A stretch of DNA of 64,000 nt. It comes from a virus. The stretch spans positions 1 to 64,000 of IMG/VR virus record IMGVR_UViG_3300019124_000038, one strand, 5' to 3'. Below are positions 1-6,066 of this stretch, piece by piece (position 1 is the first letter of the stretch; every line of letters starts with the position of its first letter). The notes under the pieces were generated by a model. The model saw only the letters and a program-made list of their open reading frames with translations, was not told the origin of the DNA and did not search any database. The translations under genes and the position numbers were made by a program.

Positions 1-55
1 ACCCACTGTAATTCGTTTAGAAGACGAATGCCTTAGTCCTCTTGGCTACCGCCGC
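1..55 (-). tRNA. tRNA-Arg(TCT), cut by window start
   Basis: Acceptor, D and anticodon arms of a tRNA are visible on the minus strand. The anticodon stem TTCGT/ACGAA closes the loop CTTCTAA, so the anticodon is TCT. The T arm and 3' end lie outside the window. Confidence 0.85.
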
Positions 56-68
56 ATGTTGTACTATA

Positions 69-98
69 AGTATAATATAAGATGACATGTTTAGTCAA
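69..98 (-). promoter_or_regulatory. SigA-like promoter for tRNA-Arg
   Basis: On the minus strand, TTGACT and TATACT are separated by 18 bp, just upstream of tRNA-Arg. It belongs to the CCTTGACA/TATAAT promoter family seen throughout the window. Confidence 0.7.
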
Positions 99-106
99 GG
101 TATAAA

Positions 107-133
107 GAAAAAAGGACTCCCGAAGGAGTCCTG
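107..133 (-). terminator. Rho-independent terminator after Ro60 gene
   Basis: The minus strand reads GGACTCC-TTCG-GGAGTCC followed by six T. It is a perfect 7-bp stem with a TTCG tetraloop directly after the Ro60 stop codon. Confidence 0.95.
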
Positions 134-135
134 TA

Positions 136-1635
136 TTATGCTCGAACTGCCGCGTAGCGATCAGATTCCAGCACATCCAGCATCATCTCGTATGCTGTCT
201 TCATGCGACCTGCGAGGAGGTTTGTGAAGATAGTCGGAGATGCACCAGAGACCAGTTGTACACCAGCATCATTGAAAGTCAACGGAGTATTGCCCGCCGA
301 AGCGTTTACATTCCAGAAGACCAGATCAGGCATAGCGTATCCAGCCGATTCGTAGCGTTGACGCAGATTCTCGAAGAGAGCTTTATCATTCCCACCATCC
401 ACAGCGCGGTCGAATTGCATGTCCGAGATAATGTACACTCGGCTGACCATTTCATCAGCAGGGATGCGCTTATTGATAGCCGTGTTCAAGATGAGATCAA
501 ATGCCGCTTCGATGTTTGTATTCAAGTCCCAGTAAGCTCGGGAGATATTGCAAACCTTCTCAACGAATGTCTCACCTTGGAGCTTCACAAGGTCAGGACG
601 CTCAGAGAACGTCAGGATGTGGTTGTGGAACTCGCCACGGTTACGCTCTGCCGCGTAGATGCTCAGACCAAGCGCAATCTCAGCAGGGAGACCACGCATA
701 GAATACGAAACGTCCAGCATGACGAGCGCGTTATCAGTACGGCCACCGAAGTAGTCAGGCTGTGCATTCCATAGTGCGTTTACTGTATCCTTATCGGTCA
801 TTAGAGATGCATCGTAGACGATATTATACTTTCCACGATAAATGGATTCCATTCGAGAAGGGATTCGACGAACGAGTTCGTAGGGGAACAGTGTTCCAGC
901 GTTGATCTTCGCCTTTCCGTTCTCTACATCATTAATGAATGCAGTATATCCGTTTGGACGATGACGATCAAAAGCGTCACTGTAAATCAGGCTTGCCTTT
1001 GAAGGAACTTTTTCGAAGTCGATCTTATCCCACTCACCAGCAGACATGAGACGTTCAACCACGTTGATACGCTCACGAAGCGTAGAGAGAGCCTTACGGT
1101 ATGCCTTAGATGACAGCCCGAGATGCTTGCGTGTTTTACGGGCAAGGCGGCGTGTTTCGGTAGACGATGCGTTTTCCGATTTTAGCCATTTGCCGAGTAG
1201 AGATGGATGTCCTGATTCAAGATCAACTAAGAATTGCTTTTTGATGATCTCTGCCGCGACATCTTCCAGAGTGGTATCGAACAGAACGTACAGCATGTCC
1301 CAACGACCGTATTCGGGAATGAGATGCGCGTTAAGTGCTACCAGCTCAGGCTTGTTTACAACCAGCCACTTGACGAGACGAGCGAAAGTGTTTCGTTCAC
1401 CTTGACCGCCGCGAACATCGTAGCCGTAGAACAGAGCCTTCATAGCCAGCAGTCGATCTTCACCGATGGCTTTCGAGAATGCTGTGGTCAGCGCGTAGTC
1501 ATTAAGATTACGTGCAGAACCAACAATCCCAAAGAAGTCCAGAACGTCAGAGTTGGTAGTGCGGTAAGCCCGCGCTCCATTTGCCGTGTAGCCTACGTTA
1601 GTAGCATCACGGAGGGCTGTCAGCATGTTTGTCAT
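136..1635 (-). CDS. rsr: Ro60/Rsr-like TROVE domain RNA-binding protein
   Basis: This 499-residue protein has the size and layout of Ro60 (Rsr in bacteria). An alpha-helical TROVE region spans about residues 20-290. A von Willebrand A domain follows, starting near residue 305, with the metal-binding MIDAS motif DVSYS and later ISDMQFD. In known systems Ro60 forms a ring that holds misfolded RNA ends in its cavity and binds Y RNAs on its outer face. The start ATG follows AAGGAAAG; an ATG three codons later is also possible. It is the last gene of the transcript that carries the Y-RNA-like array at 1670-2197, and it ends in a strong terminator. That arrangement matches bacterial rsr loci, where Y RNA genes sit next to rsr. 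I am confident of the family; its role in the phage is unknown. Confidence 0.95.
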   Translation of the reverse strand: MTNMLTALRDATNVGYTANGARAYRTTNSDVLDFFGIVGSARNLNDYALTTAFSKAIGEDRLLAMKALFYGYDVRGGQGERNTFARLVKWLVVNKPELVALNAHLIPEYGRWDMLYVLFDTTLEDVAAEIIKKQFLVDLESGHPSLLGKWLKSENASSTETRRLARKTRKHLGLSSKAYRKALSTLRERINVVERLMSAGEWDKIDFEKVPSKASLIYSDAFDRHRPNGYTAFINDVENGKAKINAGTLFPYELVRRIPSRMESIYRGKYNIVYDASLMTDKDTVNALWNAQPDYFGGRTDNALVMLDVSYSMRGLPAEIALGLSIYAAERNRGEFHNHILTFSERPDLVKLQGETFVEKVCNISRAYWDLNTNIEAAFDLILNTAINKRIPADEMVSRVYIISDMQFDRAVDGGNDKALFENLRQRYESAGYAMPDLVFWNVNASAGNTPLTFNDAGVQLVSGASPTIFTNLLAGRMKTAYEMMLDVLESDRYAAVRA

Positions 1636-1669
1636 CCCTTATCTTTCCTTTCCTGTGTGAGATTTATCT

Positions 1670-1760
1670 AGGCACATGACTTTGAGGAGTCGAACCTCGG
1701 GTAGTTTCCTTGAAAGGGAAATTTAGCATCCACGCTAAGTCAGAGTTGCTGTAAGTGCCT
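1670..1760 (-). ncRNA. Y RNA with tRNA-like module (YrlA-type candidate)
   Basis: The 91-nt RNA starts AGGCAC and ends GTGCCT (6 bp), followed on the 5' side by the bulge TTACAGCA. An inner stem TGACTT/AAGTCA then closes a tRNA-like module. This has a D-arm-like hairpin AGC-GTGGAT-GCT, an anticodon-like arm TTTCC-CTTTCAA-GGAAA, and a canonical T arm GAGG-TTCGACT-CCTC. A tRNA body on a Y stem is the known design of bacterial YrlA RNAs. It lies 35 nt upstream of the Ro60 start codon, so it could also be a long-lived 5' leader. The acceptor end has no CCA, so it is not a normal tRNA. Confidence 0.8.
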
Positions 1761-1773
1761 AAAATCAATTGAC

Positions 1774-1841
1774 AAGACGCATCATTCACCTTTGTCAGAT
1801 TAGCAGTCTGATGTATATTATAGGTTTGCTGTAAGCGTCTT
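1774..1841 (-). ncRNA. Y-RNA-like element 4
   Basis: The ends AAGACGC/GCGTCTT pair over 7 bp. The 5' strand then carries the same TTACAGCA bulge as the tRNA-like Y RNA. Inside are a short stem ACCT/AGGT and an arm TCAGA-CTGCTAA-TCTGA with a 7-nt loop like an anticodon arm. The AAACGTG spacer precedes it, as it does other elements in the array. Confidence 0.65.
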
Positions 1842-1933
1842 TTACACGTTTGGGCGCTCGTTCAATATCGAACCGCCTAGCTGTGCGATTCCTCTTTCGG
1901 AGTGCCAAATGAGCTGTTAGCCGTGAGCCATCT
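1842..1933 (-). ncRNA. Possible degenerate Y-RNA-like element or linker
   Basis: The minus strand contains CTAACAGCTC, close to the NNACAGCA motif, then GGCGGTTCGATATTG, which partly resembles a T arm. A GGCTC/GAGCGCC end pairing needs a bulge. I cannot define clean ends. It may be a decayed copy or linker between better elements. Confidence 0.3.
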
Positions 1934-2037
1934 AGGTGCGAATGTTGGAAGGGGAGGGGCTTAGTCAGAGATTCTTTTAGGTTCTTCAATGTTTTGAATT
2001 GAGTTATCCGTTACGATATCATCTGCTGTAAGCACCT
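1934..2037 (-). ncRNA. Y-RNA-like element 3
   Basis: The ends AGGTGC/GCACCT pair over 6 bp, followed by the shared TTACAGCA motif on the 5' strand. An internal arm TCAAT-TCAAAAC-ATTGA again has a 5-bp stem and 7-nt loop. The rest of the 104-nt element has weaker pairing. Confidence 0.55.
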
Positions 2038-2055
2038 AAGCTCACACGTTTGGTC

Positions 2056-2122
2056 GAGACACATTACTTGGGCTCTTGTCCTGTTTAAGAGGGCATATAG
2101 TATGTGTTGCTGTTCGTGTCTC
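2056..2122 (-). ncRNA. Y-RNA-like element 2
   Basis: The ends GAGACAC/GTGTCTC pair over 7 bp, then GAACAGCA occupies the bulge position. An inner stem TACT/AGTA and hairpin CTCTT/AAGAG follow. It is 67 nt long, and the AAACGTG spacer lies just upstream. Confidence 0.65.
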
Positions 2123-2132
2123 TCACGTTTAC

Positions 2133-2197
2133 AAGGCGCAATCCATGTTTTCATCCAGTTGAAAGAAAGAGATAGGGTTGATTGCTGTTCGCGCCTT
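2133..2197 (-). ncRNA. Y-RNA-like element 1
   Basis: The ends AAGGCGC/GCGCCTT pair over 7 bp, followed by GAACAGCA on the 5' strand. An AATC/GATT inner stem and hairpin TTTCA-ACTGGA-TGAAA follow. At 65 nt it is the first element transcribed in the array. Confidence 0.65.
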
Positions 2198-2227
2198 TAG
2201 GTTATCGCATAGTCTTTACAGGTTAAG

Positions 2228-2347
2228 TTACCATTCGTAGATGACTTTTCCGTCATTGCGGATGAAACACACCACAGCACCATTCGAGTTCTCAATCCAG
2301 CCTTTAAAACCAGTATTGGAGCCCTTGGAGTACTCTTTGTATACCAT
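2228..2347 (-). CDS. Small hypothetical protein, 39 aa
   Basis: The protein begins MVYKEYSKGSNTGFKGW and ends GKVIYEW. A strong AGGAGG site lies 9 nt upstream of the ATG. It sits between tRNA-Leu(CAG) and the first Y-RNA-like element on the same strand, so it shares their transcript. It has no cysteine pairs, signal peptide or membrane segment, and I do not recognise the family. The good ribosome binding site and clean spacing are the main reasons to call it real. Confidence 0.65.
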   Translation of the reverse strand: MVYKEYSKGSNTGFKGWIENSNGAVVCFIRNDGKVIYEW

Positions 2348-2372
2348 CTCACTAACCTCCTAATGGCTAATT

Positions 2373-2459
2373 TGGTACGACTGGAGAGACTTGAACTCTC
2401 ACGCCACAGAGGACACTCGGGTCTGAGCCGAGCGCGTATTCCGATTCCGCCACAGTCGC
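2373..2459 (-). tRNA. tRNA-Leu(CAG)
   Basis: Class II cloverleaf with long variable arm. The anticodon stem CTCGG/CCGAG closes CTCAGAC. The acceptor GCGACTG pairs with CAGTCGT, and CCA is encoded. Confidence 0.95.
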
Positions 2460-2462
2460 ATA

Positions 2463-2548
2463 TGGTGGGAGAAGAGAGATTCGAACTCACTAAGCCATAG
2501 GCAATGGATTTACAGTCCACCGTAACTCTCCATCGTTACCGCTCTCCC
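2463..2548 (-). tRNA. tRNA-Tyr(GTA)
   Basis: Class II cloverleaf. The anticodon loop CTGTAAA gives GTA. The T arm is GAGTTCGAATCTC-like, and CCA is encoded. Confidence 0.93.
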
Positions 2549-2592
2549 ATATTAGAGTCGCATTTTTGAGGATAATGCGGAACCCCCACGAT

Positions 2593-2729
2593 CTAAACCT
2601 TATTAGGTAGGAGCTTGTGGTCAGCACCTTGGAGTATCCGACGCAAAACTATTTCCCTGCTTTGCCCCGCAGGATAGTTATGAGCAAGGGTATCCATGCA
2701 AACCCCTTGCGTCGATTGGGGAGGTTTAG
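2593..2729 (-). ncRNA. Structured RNA candidate between tRNA genes
   Basis: Three nested stems are perfect: CTAAACCT/AGGTTTAG at the ends, GACGCAA/TTGCGTC inside, and AACTAT/ATAGTT around a CCTGC/GCAGG hairpin. This fits a 137-nt folded RNA in the tRNA transcript. A 34-codon reading frame (2593-2697, ATG after AAGGGG) overlaps it and is an alternative reading. Confidence 0.5.
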
Positions 2730-2736
2730 CGTAATA

Positions 2737-2819
2737 TGGTGGAGTGGACAGGATTCGAACCTGTGATTCAACGGCTAATTAACCGTTCGCCTTCGTTCCA
2801 TTCTCGGCTATCCTACTCC
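2737..2819 (-). tRNA. tRNA of uncertain identity, 8-nt anticodon loop
   Basis: The T arm ACAGG-TTCGAAT-CCTGT, the acceptor GGAGTAG/CCACTCC (one A:C mismatch) and an encoded CCA are clear. The anticodon stem AACGG/CCGTT encloses eight nucleotides, TTAATTAG, rather than seven. Anticodon AAT (Ile), TAA (Leu) or a four-base AATT are possible. The variable loop is short, which argues against Leu. Confidence 0.7.
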
Positions 2820-2824
2820 ACATA

Positions 2825-2902
2825 TGGTATGGATGCAGGGATTCGAACCCTGGACCTCTCACTCCCAAGGCGAGCGTTCTGACCAAGCTGAACTACATCC
2901 AT
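2825..2902 (-). tRNA. tRNA-Pro(TGG)
   Basis: The anticodon loop CTTGGGA sits in stem CTCGC/GTGAG. The acceptor ATGGATG/CATCCAT is perfect, and CCA is encoded. Confidence 0.95.
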
Positions 2903-3014
2903 ATAAAATTGGCGAGCCAAACCCTCTATTACCAAACACTCGCCTGTCTGCATCCCCTGAAAGTGCAGAGTTTCCCAAGGTTAGAATGGAAGGAGAGACA
3001 AGCTCCCCGAACCG
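2903..3014 (-). other. Spacer with hairpins
   Basis: Between tRNA-Pro and the 106-aa gene, GGCGAG/CTCGCC and CTGCA/TGCAG hairpins are visible. I see no supported gene here. Confidence 0.35.
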
Positions 3015-3335
3015 TTAGTTTTGAATCTTGTTAGTCAGGTTGTCAATCTCCTGCAAGATCGGTGCGAGTTGCTGGAGAGAAGCCTGAACTTGTTTCTGAG
3101 TTGCGTCGATGTTCGTTTGCAACATCTGGAATTGCATAGCCAGCATTGCCATCGACGGGTCTTGTGTCTGAGAAAGCATCTGTGCAATTTGTTGCATCTG
3201 CACTTCAATGCCGTCAAAGTTGTTTGCCGCCATCATTGCCTGATTGACCAGACCCCGTGCCGCTGTTACCTGTGCGTCGATCTGATCGCCAGTACGTGCC
3301 GCCTTCATTCCTGTGTTGAATCCAAAGTTCATCAT
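3015..3335 (-). CDS. Hypothetical coiled-coil protein, 106 aa
   Basis: The protein starts MMNFGFNTGMKAARTGDQ. From about residue 25 it is rich in Gln, Met and Leu with heptad-like spacing (VQMQQIAQMLSQTQ, IDATQKQVQASLQQ), so a helical coiled coil is likely. The start was chosen because AAGGAAGGG lies 7 nt before the first of two ATG codons; a longer frame upstream overlaps tRNA-Trp and is unlikely. It is transcribed with the tRNAs, downstream of the promoter at 3527-3555. No function can be assigned. Structural or RNA-island accessory roles are both open. Confidence 0.8.
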   Translation of the reverse strand: MMNFGFNTGMKAARTGDQIDAQVTAARGLVNQAMMAANNFDGIEVQMQQIAQMLSQTQDPSMAMLAMQFQMLQTNIDATQKQVQASLQQLAPILQEIDNLTNKIQN

Positions 3336-3392
3336 CCTAAATCCCTTCCTTTTCCCTTGTAGTTTTTTTACGTTGTGCTCCCGAGGGAGCTT

Positions 3393-3471
3393 TGGCAAGG
3401 GCAGTAGGAATCGAACCTACCACACAATCCTTTGGAGGGATCGTCGCCTAATCCTTGGTACATGTGCCCCT
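3393..3471 (-). tRNA. tRNA-Trp(CCA)
   Basis: The anticodon loop CTCCAAA sits in stem GATCC/GGATT. The T arm GTAGG-TTCGATT-CCTAC is canonical, and CCA is encoded with discriminator G. Confidence 0.95.
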
Positions 3472-3526
3472 ATGTTTGCAGTCCCTTTCGAGACCGTGAC
3501 GTGATGTTTTGTTATCTTATACTCAT

Positions 3527-3555
3527 ATTATATCAGCTTGTCCCATGATTGTCAA
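3527..3555 (-). promoter_or_regulatory. SigA-like promoter upstream of tRNA-Trp
   Basis: Minus strand TTGACA, 17 bp, TATAAT, followed by GTATAAGATAACA, a downstream tail shared with other promoters in this island. It overlaps the end of the 69-aa gene. Confidence 0.85.
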
Positions 3556-3742
3556 GGAAGAACTTTTCAGCTTCCTTTCTGCCAGTTTGACGAGCTGACT
3601 TCTTCAATCGACGGTTAGCAGGATGATGCTTGTCTACCGCAGGATGCTTGCTTCCGTGGTCAAGACAGTTGGTTCGCCCATAGTGGATGCAGACTAAGCA
3701 AATTTGACGATCTCTGCGCTTCATTCCGTATGGTTTCATCAT
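3533..3742 (-). CDS. Small basic Cys/His protein, 69 aa
   Basis: The protein MMKPYGMKRRDRQICLVC continues with CLDHGSKH and is strongly basic. ICLVC plus C and H residues later (C-x2-C about residues 15-18, then C-L-D-H) suggest a small zinc-binding or nucleic-acid-binding protein. The start is the ATG pair at 3742 after AAAAGGCGG; the longer upstream frame runs through tRNA-Leu(TAA) and is not credible. Its stop lies inside the next promoter. The family is not recognised. Confidence 0.65.
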   Translation of the reverse strand: MMKPYGMKRRDRQICLVCIHYGRTNCLDHGSKHPAVDKHHPANRRLKKSARQTGRKEAEKFFLDNHGTS

Positions 3743-3765
3743 GACGCCGCCTTTTGAAGTTTGTG

Positions 3766-3844
3766 TGGTGCTACTGGAGGGAGTCGAACCCATCACTTGT
3801 ACAGATTTTAAGTCTGGTGCGTCTGCCAATTGCGCCACAGTAGC
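3766..3844 (-). tRNA. tRNA-Leu(TAA)
   Basis: The anticodon loop CTTAAAA sits in stem CAGA/TCTG. The D arm TGGCGCAATTGGCAGACGC is Leu-like, the acceptor GCTACTG/CAGTAGC is perfect, and CCA is encoded. Confidence 0.93.
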
Positions 3845-3960
3845 ATGGAAGTTGCCCGTTTTCTATTAAGGGATTAAACGGAGCCGAAAACAACCGTGCT
3901 GTTCATCTACTGGAGTAGATGGGGGTGTATAAGACCCGTGCGTCAGAACATACGCACTAT
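3845..3960 (-). other. Spacer rich in hairpins
   Basis: Three perfect hairpins occur: CCGTTT/AAACGG, CATCTACT/AGTAGATG and GTGCGT/ACGCAC. I found no supported gene; a processed spacer or small structured RNA is possible. Confidence 0.35.
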
Positions 3961-4034
3961 TGGAGCGGTGTACGGGAATCTAACCCGTGTTGCCCGCTTG
4001 GAAGGCGGGAGCACAAACACTATACCAACACCGC
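3961..4034 (-). tRNA. tRNA-Gly(TCC)
   Basis: The anticodon loop CTTCCAA sits in stem CCCGC/GCGGG. The acceptor is GCGGTGT/ACACCGC, and CCA is encoded. Confidence 0.94.
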
Positions 4035-4088
4035 ATGTGGCGACGTGCTTGGACTTCGAAGTCCAGCTCCTATAAGCACACGTCATGG

Positions 4089-4151
4089 GCTGGAACGGCA
4101 GAGAATCTTTAACCCTGCTATTTACGCCACGTACTTTGTAGGGCGACCAGC
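4089..4151 (-). ncRNA. Three-way-junction RNA candidate
   Basis: The ends GCTGG/CCAGC enclose two hairpins, CGCC/GGCG and GCAGG/TCTGC. Part of it (GCAGGGTTAAAGATTC, then CGTTCCA) looks like a decayed tRNA 3' half, but no 5' acceptor partner exists. Confidence 0.35.
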
Positions 4152-4157
4152 ATGATA

Positions 4158-4254
4158 CGTCCGTAGAGGGCTTGAACCTCTCAATGGCAGGAATGCCACG
4201 CAAGCGTTTGACCAACCTGTCATTTCCACTTCGCTCTCCTAACGAGCACGGACG
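4158..4254 (-). tRNA. tRNA-like gene with enlarged anticodon loop
   Basis: The acceptor CGTCCGT/ACGGACG is perfect. The other arms are D arm GCTC/GAGC, variable stem TGGCA/TGCCA and T arm AGAGG-TTCAAGC-CCTCT. The anticodon stem AAGTG/CGCTT encloses about 20 nt, itself folded as TGAC-AGGTTG-GTCA. No CCA is encoded. It may be a pseudo-tRNA, a tRNA mimic, or a tRNA with an insertion. Confidence 0.5.
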
Positions 4255-4260
4255 ATGATT

Positions 4261-4352
4261 TGGCAGTAGGTAGGGGATTCGAACCCCTGAACCAGATTTC
4301 TCCAGTTGGCAGTTTAGCAAACTGCTGGTTTCAACCACTCACCCAACCTACT
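4261..4352 (-). tRNA. tRNA-Ser(GCT)
   Basis: The anticodon stem GCAGT/ACTGC encloses TTGCTAA. The long variable arm CTGGAGAAATCTGG is present, the acceptor is AGTAGGT/ACCTACT, and CCA is encoded. Confidence 0.95.
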
Positions 4353-4408
4353 ATAGTCGAATATTAAACCACATGCTTCCAAACATATCTGGCTCTCCTT
4401 TCCACGTT

Positions 4409-4502
4409 TGGCGGGAGCGAGGAGATTCGAACTCCTGCACGACATCTCTGCCGCCTAGCTGTTTTCAAGACAGTTCCCTTTTATCCGCTTGGGTACGCTC
4501 CC
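4409..4502 (-). tRNA. tRNA-Ser(TGA)
   Basis: The anticodon loop CTTGAAA sits in stem ACTGT/ACAGC. A long variable arm is present, the acceptor GGGAGCG/CGCTCCC is perfect, and CCA is encoded. Confidence 0.95.
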
Positions 4503-4514
4503 GTATTGACTTAT

Positions 4515-4905
4515 GAGATACAAGCTATAAGCCACGTTCTGTCCGCTGTGCTTCAAGCGACTAGTCAGGTCTCGCACTATGCGTGACAATCATCTAACTA
4601 GGTCATACGACCTCTGGTTGTTGGTTCATTTCCCTTCCGACCAGTTCCCCGACCATTGTTTGGGTTTCACACAAGAGGGGTTTACCGCGTTTCACCCGCT
4701 CCGTTTCCAGAGCGATTCGTCACTGTGGCACTTTACGACCGCCACAACCATCTAATCTTCGATTAGTACAGGTCGTGATTCATGTCGCCGTCAGTAGTTT
4801 CCTACTGCCAGAGCTTATTAGGCTCTGCTCTCGAACTCCTACCATCTCAGGCAGGGTGTGCGTGGACTTTCCTCACCTTTCGGCGCGATTGTCCGCTTGT
4901 ATCTC
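4515..4905 (-). ncRNA. rnpB: RNase P RNA, bacterial type B
   Basis: This is the catalytic RNA of RNase P, which cuts 5' leaders from tRNA precursors. The terminal P1 helix GAGATACAAGC/GCTTGTATCTC is a perfect 11 bp. Conserved blocks appear in order on the minus strand: GGTGAGGAAAGTCCACGC (CR I/P4), AAAGTGCCACAGTGACGAA, ACGCGGTAAACCCC, GAAACCCAAA, GGGGAAC, TAGATGATTG, GCGGACAGAA (P4 partner) and GTGGCTTATAG at the end. These match the Bacillus type B RNA as I remember it, and 391 nt is close to the usual 400. No RNase P protein gene is visible in the window, so the RNA probably pairs with the host protein. It lies between tRNA-Glu and tRNA-Ser in the same transcript. Confidence 0.97.
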
Positions 4906-4980
4906 ACGTAACGACGATTCCATTTACATCATGTCAATGCAGACTAATAAATGAGTTGTCTATCGTCAAACCTATCTCGC

Positions 4981-5057
4981 TGGTGACGCATGAGGGGTTC
5001 GAACCCTCGATCTCCACCTTGAAAGGGTGGCGACTTATCCAACTTGTCCAATGCGCC
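4981..5057 (-). tRNA. tRNA-Glu(TTC)
   Basis: The anticodon loop CTTTCAA sits in stem CCACC/GGTGG. The acceptor is GGCGCAT/ATGCGTC, and CCA is encoded. Confidence 0.95.
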
Positions 5058-5060
5058 ATA

Positions 5061-5140
5061 TGGGGTGAGTGACGGGAATCGAACCCGCGACACCCTGAGT
5101 CACAGTCAGGTATGCGATACCAACACGCATCACACTCAAC
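5061..5140 (-). tRNA. tRNA-His(GTG)
   Basis: The anticodon loop CTGTGAC sits in stem CCTGA/TCAGG. An extra 5' G opposite discriminator C fits the G-1 rule for His. CCA is encoded. Confidence 0.93.
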
Positions 5141-5183
5141 ATCTTTCAAATTCCTTACTCGACCACTCAAAGCCAGTGTTTTT

Positions 5184-5774
5184 TTAGTACAAACCGTAAA
5201 CGGTAGTTCGTGTTCCGGGGGAGATCATTGGCATTACTCCAGCGTTAAACTCAGGCAAGATGACATCAAGAGGAACGAAGTAATGGTAGTTCACTGTCTG
5301 CACAGTATAAATCCCATCAAGTGCAACCGTAGTCACCGTTTCCCCTCTTTCTACTAACATCGTATGTTTGTTGGGGAAACTAACCTGCGTTTCGTCATCG
5401 AATCTGGAAATCCATTTCTCTACAGTGCCATCTTCACGGAATCTTGTCTCTGTATAGAAACCAGACTCATTGTTGTGAATGTCAAAAGATTCTAGCATCA
5501 CATATGTTGCCAATTGACTAACCCCATCCGTAACCATGAACGGTCGAAATACAGGGTCATCCGCCATGAAATTCCAATCGTAGTCGAACATAACGATCTT
5601 TGGATGGTAGTGATACTTTCCTTCTTGGAGAGAGTAGAGACTAACACCGTCTGATTCGTAGTAATGACCGTCAATTTCGTCTGTTTCGCCAGCATGTGCA
5701 CTTGCGAGACTTGGCGTGAATGCTACCGCCATTGTCAATAGAATTGCTGTGAGTGTTTTCAAGATTTTGTTCAA
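5184..5774 (-). CDS. Secreted hypothetical protein, 196 aa
   Basis: A clear signal peptide opens the protein: basic MNKILK, hydrophobic LTAILLTMAVAF, and cleavage after LASA, leaving HAGETDEIDG. The mature part is rich in Tyr and His. The end (NYHYFVPLDVILPEF) loosely resembles copper amine oxidase N-terminal-like domains found in Bacillus secreted proteins; I would not rely on that. The start is TTG, placed 10 nt after AAGGAG. It lies inside the tRNA array, between tRNA-Met and tRNA-His, so it may be a cargo gene expressed from the tRNA promoter. A role at the cell surface during infection is plausible but not shown. Confidence 0.85.
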   Translation of the reverse strand: MNKILKTLTAILLTMAVAFTPSLASAHAGETDEIDGHYYESDGVSLYSLQEGKYHYHPKIVMFDYDWNFMADDPVFRPFMVTDGVSQLATYVMLESFDIHNNESGFYTETRFREDGTVEKWISRFDDETQVSFPNKHTMLVERGETVTTVALDGIYTVQTVNYHYFVPLDVILPEFNAGVMPMISPGTRTTVYGLY

Positions 5775-5852
5775 AGCCGCATTGCTCCTTTTGTTTTAAG
5801 AGTCTGGCTTTGAGTGTTTCTTTGTTGCTCTATCTTGTTGCTTGTCGAGTTT

Positions 5853-5928
5853 TGGTTGCTACGCGCTGGAATTGAACCAGCTTGACAAAGGTTATGAGCC
5901 TTCGTGAGATACCTACCTCCCGCCAGCT
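5853..5928 (-). tRNA. tRNA-Met(CAT), imperfect acceptor
   Basis: The anticodon loop CTCATAA sits in stem GAAGG/CCTTT. The T arm GCTGG-TTCAATT-CCAGC is good, and CCA is encoded (GCAACCA). Acceptor pairing is weak, including position 1:72, as in initiator tRNAs. Elongator, initiator or Ile2 (lysidine) identity cannot be settled. Confidence 0.75.
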
Positions 5929-5933
5929 ATATA

Positions 5934-6009
5934 TGGGGCAACCAAGTGGAATTGAACCACCGACCTATCCCTTATCAGGGGATTGCTCTACCAACTGAGC
6001 TATGGTTGC
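5934..6009 (-). tRNA. tRNA-Ile(GAT)
   Basis: The anticodon loop CTGATAA sits in stem ATCCC/GGGAT. The acceptor GCAACCA/TGGTTGC is perfect, and CCA is encoded. Confidence 0.96.
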
Positions 6010-6018
6010 ACGTTATAT

Positions 6019-6066
6019 GCAGATCATCTAACCGTCTGCCCACTGTGGGGTCTAACTATGATCTGC
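6019..6066 (-). ncRNA. Hairpin RNA candidate in tRNA spacer
   Basis: A perfect 9-bp stem GCAGATCAT/ATGATCTGC encloses a CCCAC/GTGGG hairpin. A second inverted repeat, CGAGAC/GTCTCG, follows to about 6160. A 32-codon frame at 6056-6154 with a weak GGAG site is the only possible gene. Confidence 0.35.

Noticed and set aside
256-774. Open frames antisense to the Ro60 gene
   Set aside because: No ribosome sites and no recognisable protein; the TROVE frame on the other strand explains the region.
2593-2697. 34-codon frame MDTLAHNYPAGQ with AAGGGG site
   Set aside because: It could be real, but nested perfect stems spanning the same bases make a structured RNA the better call.
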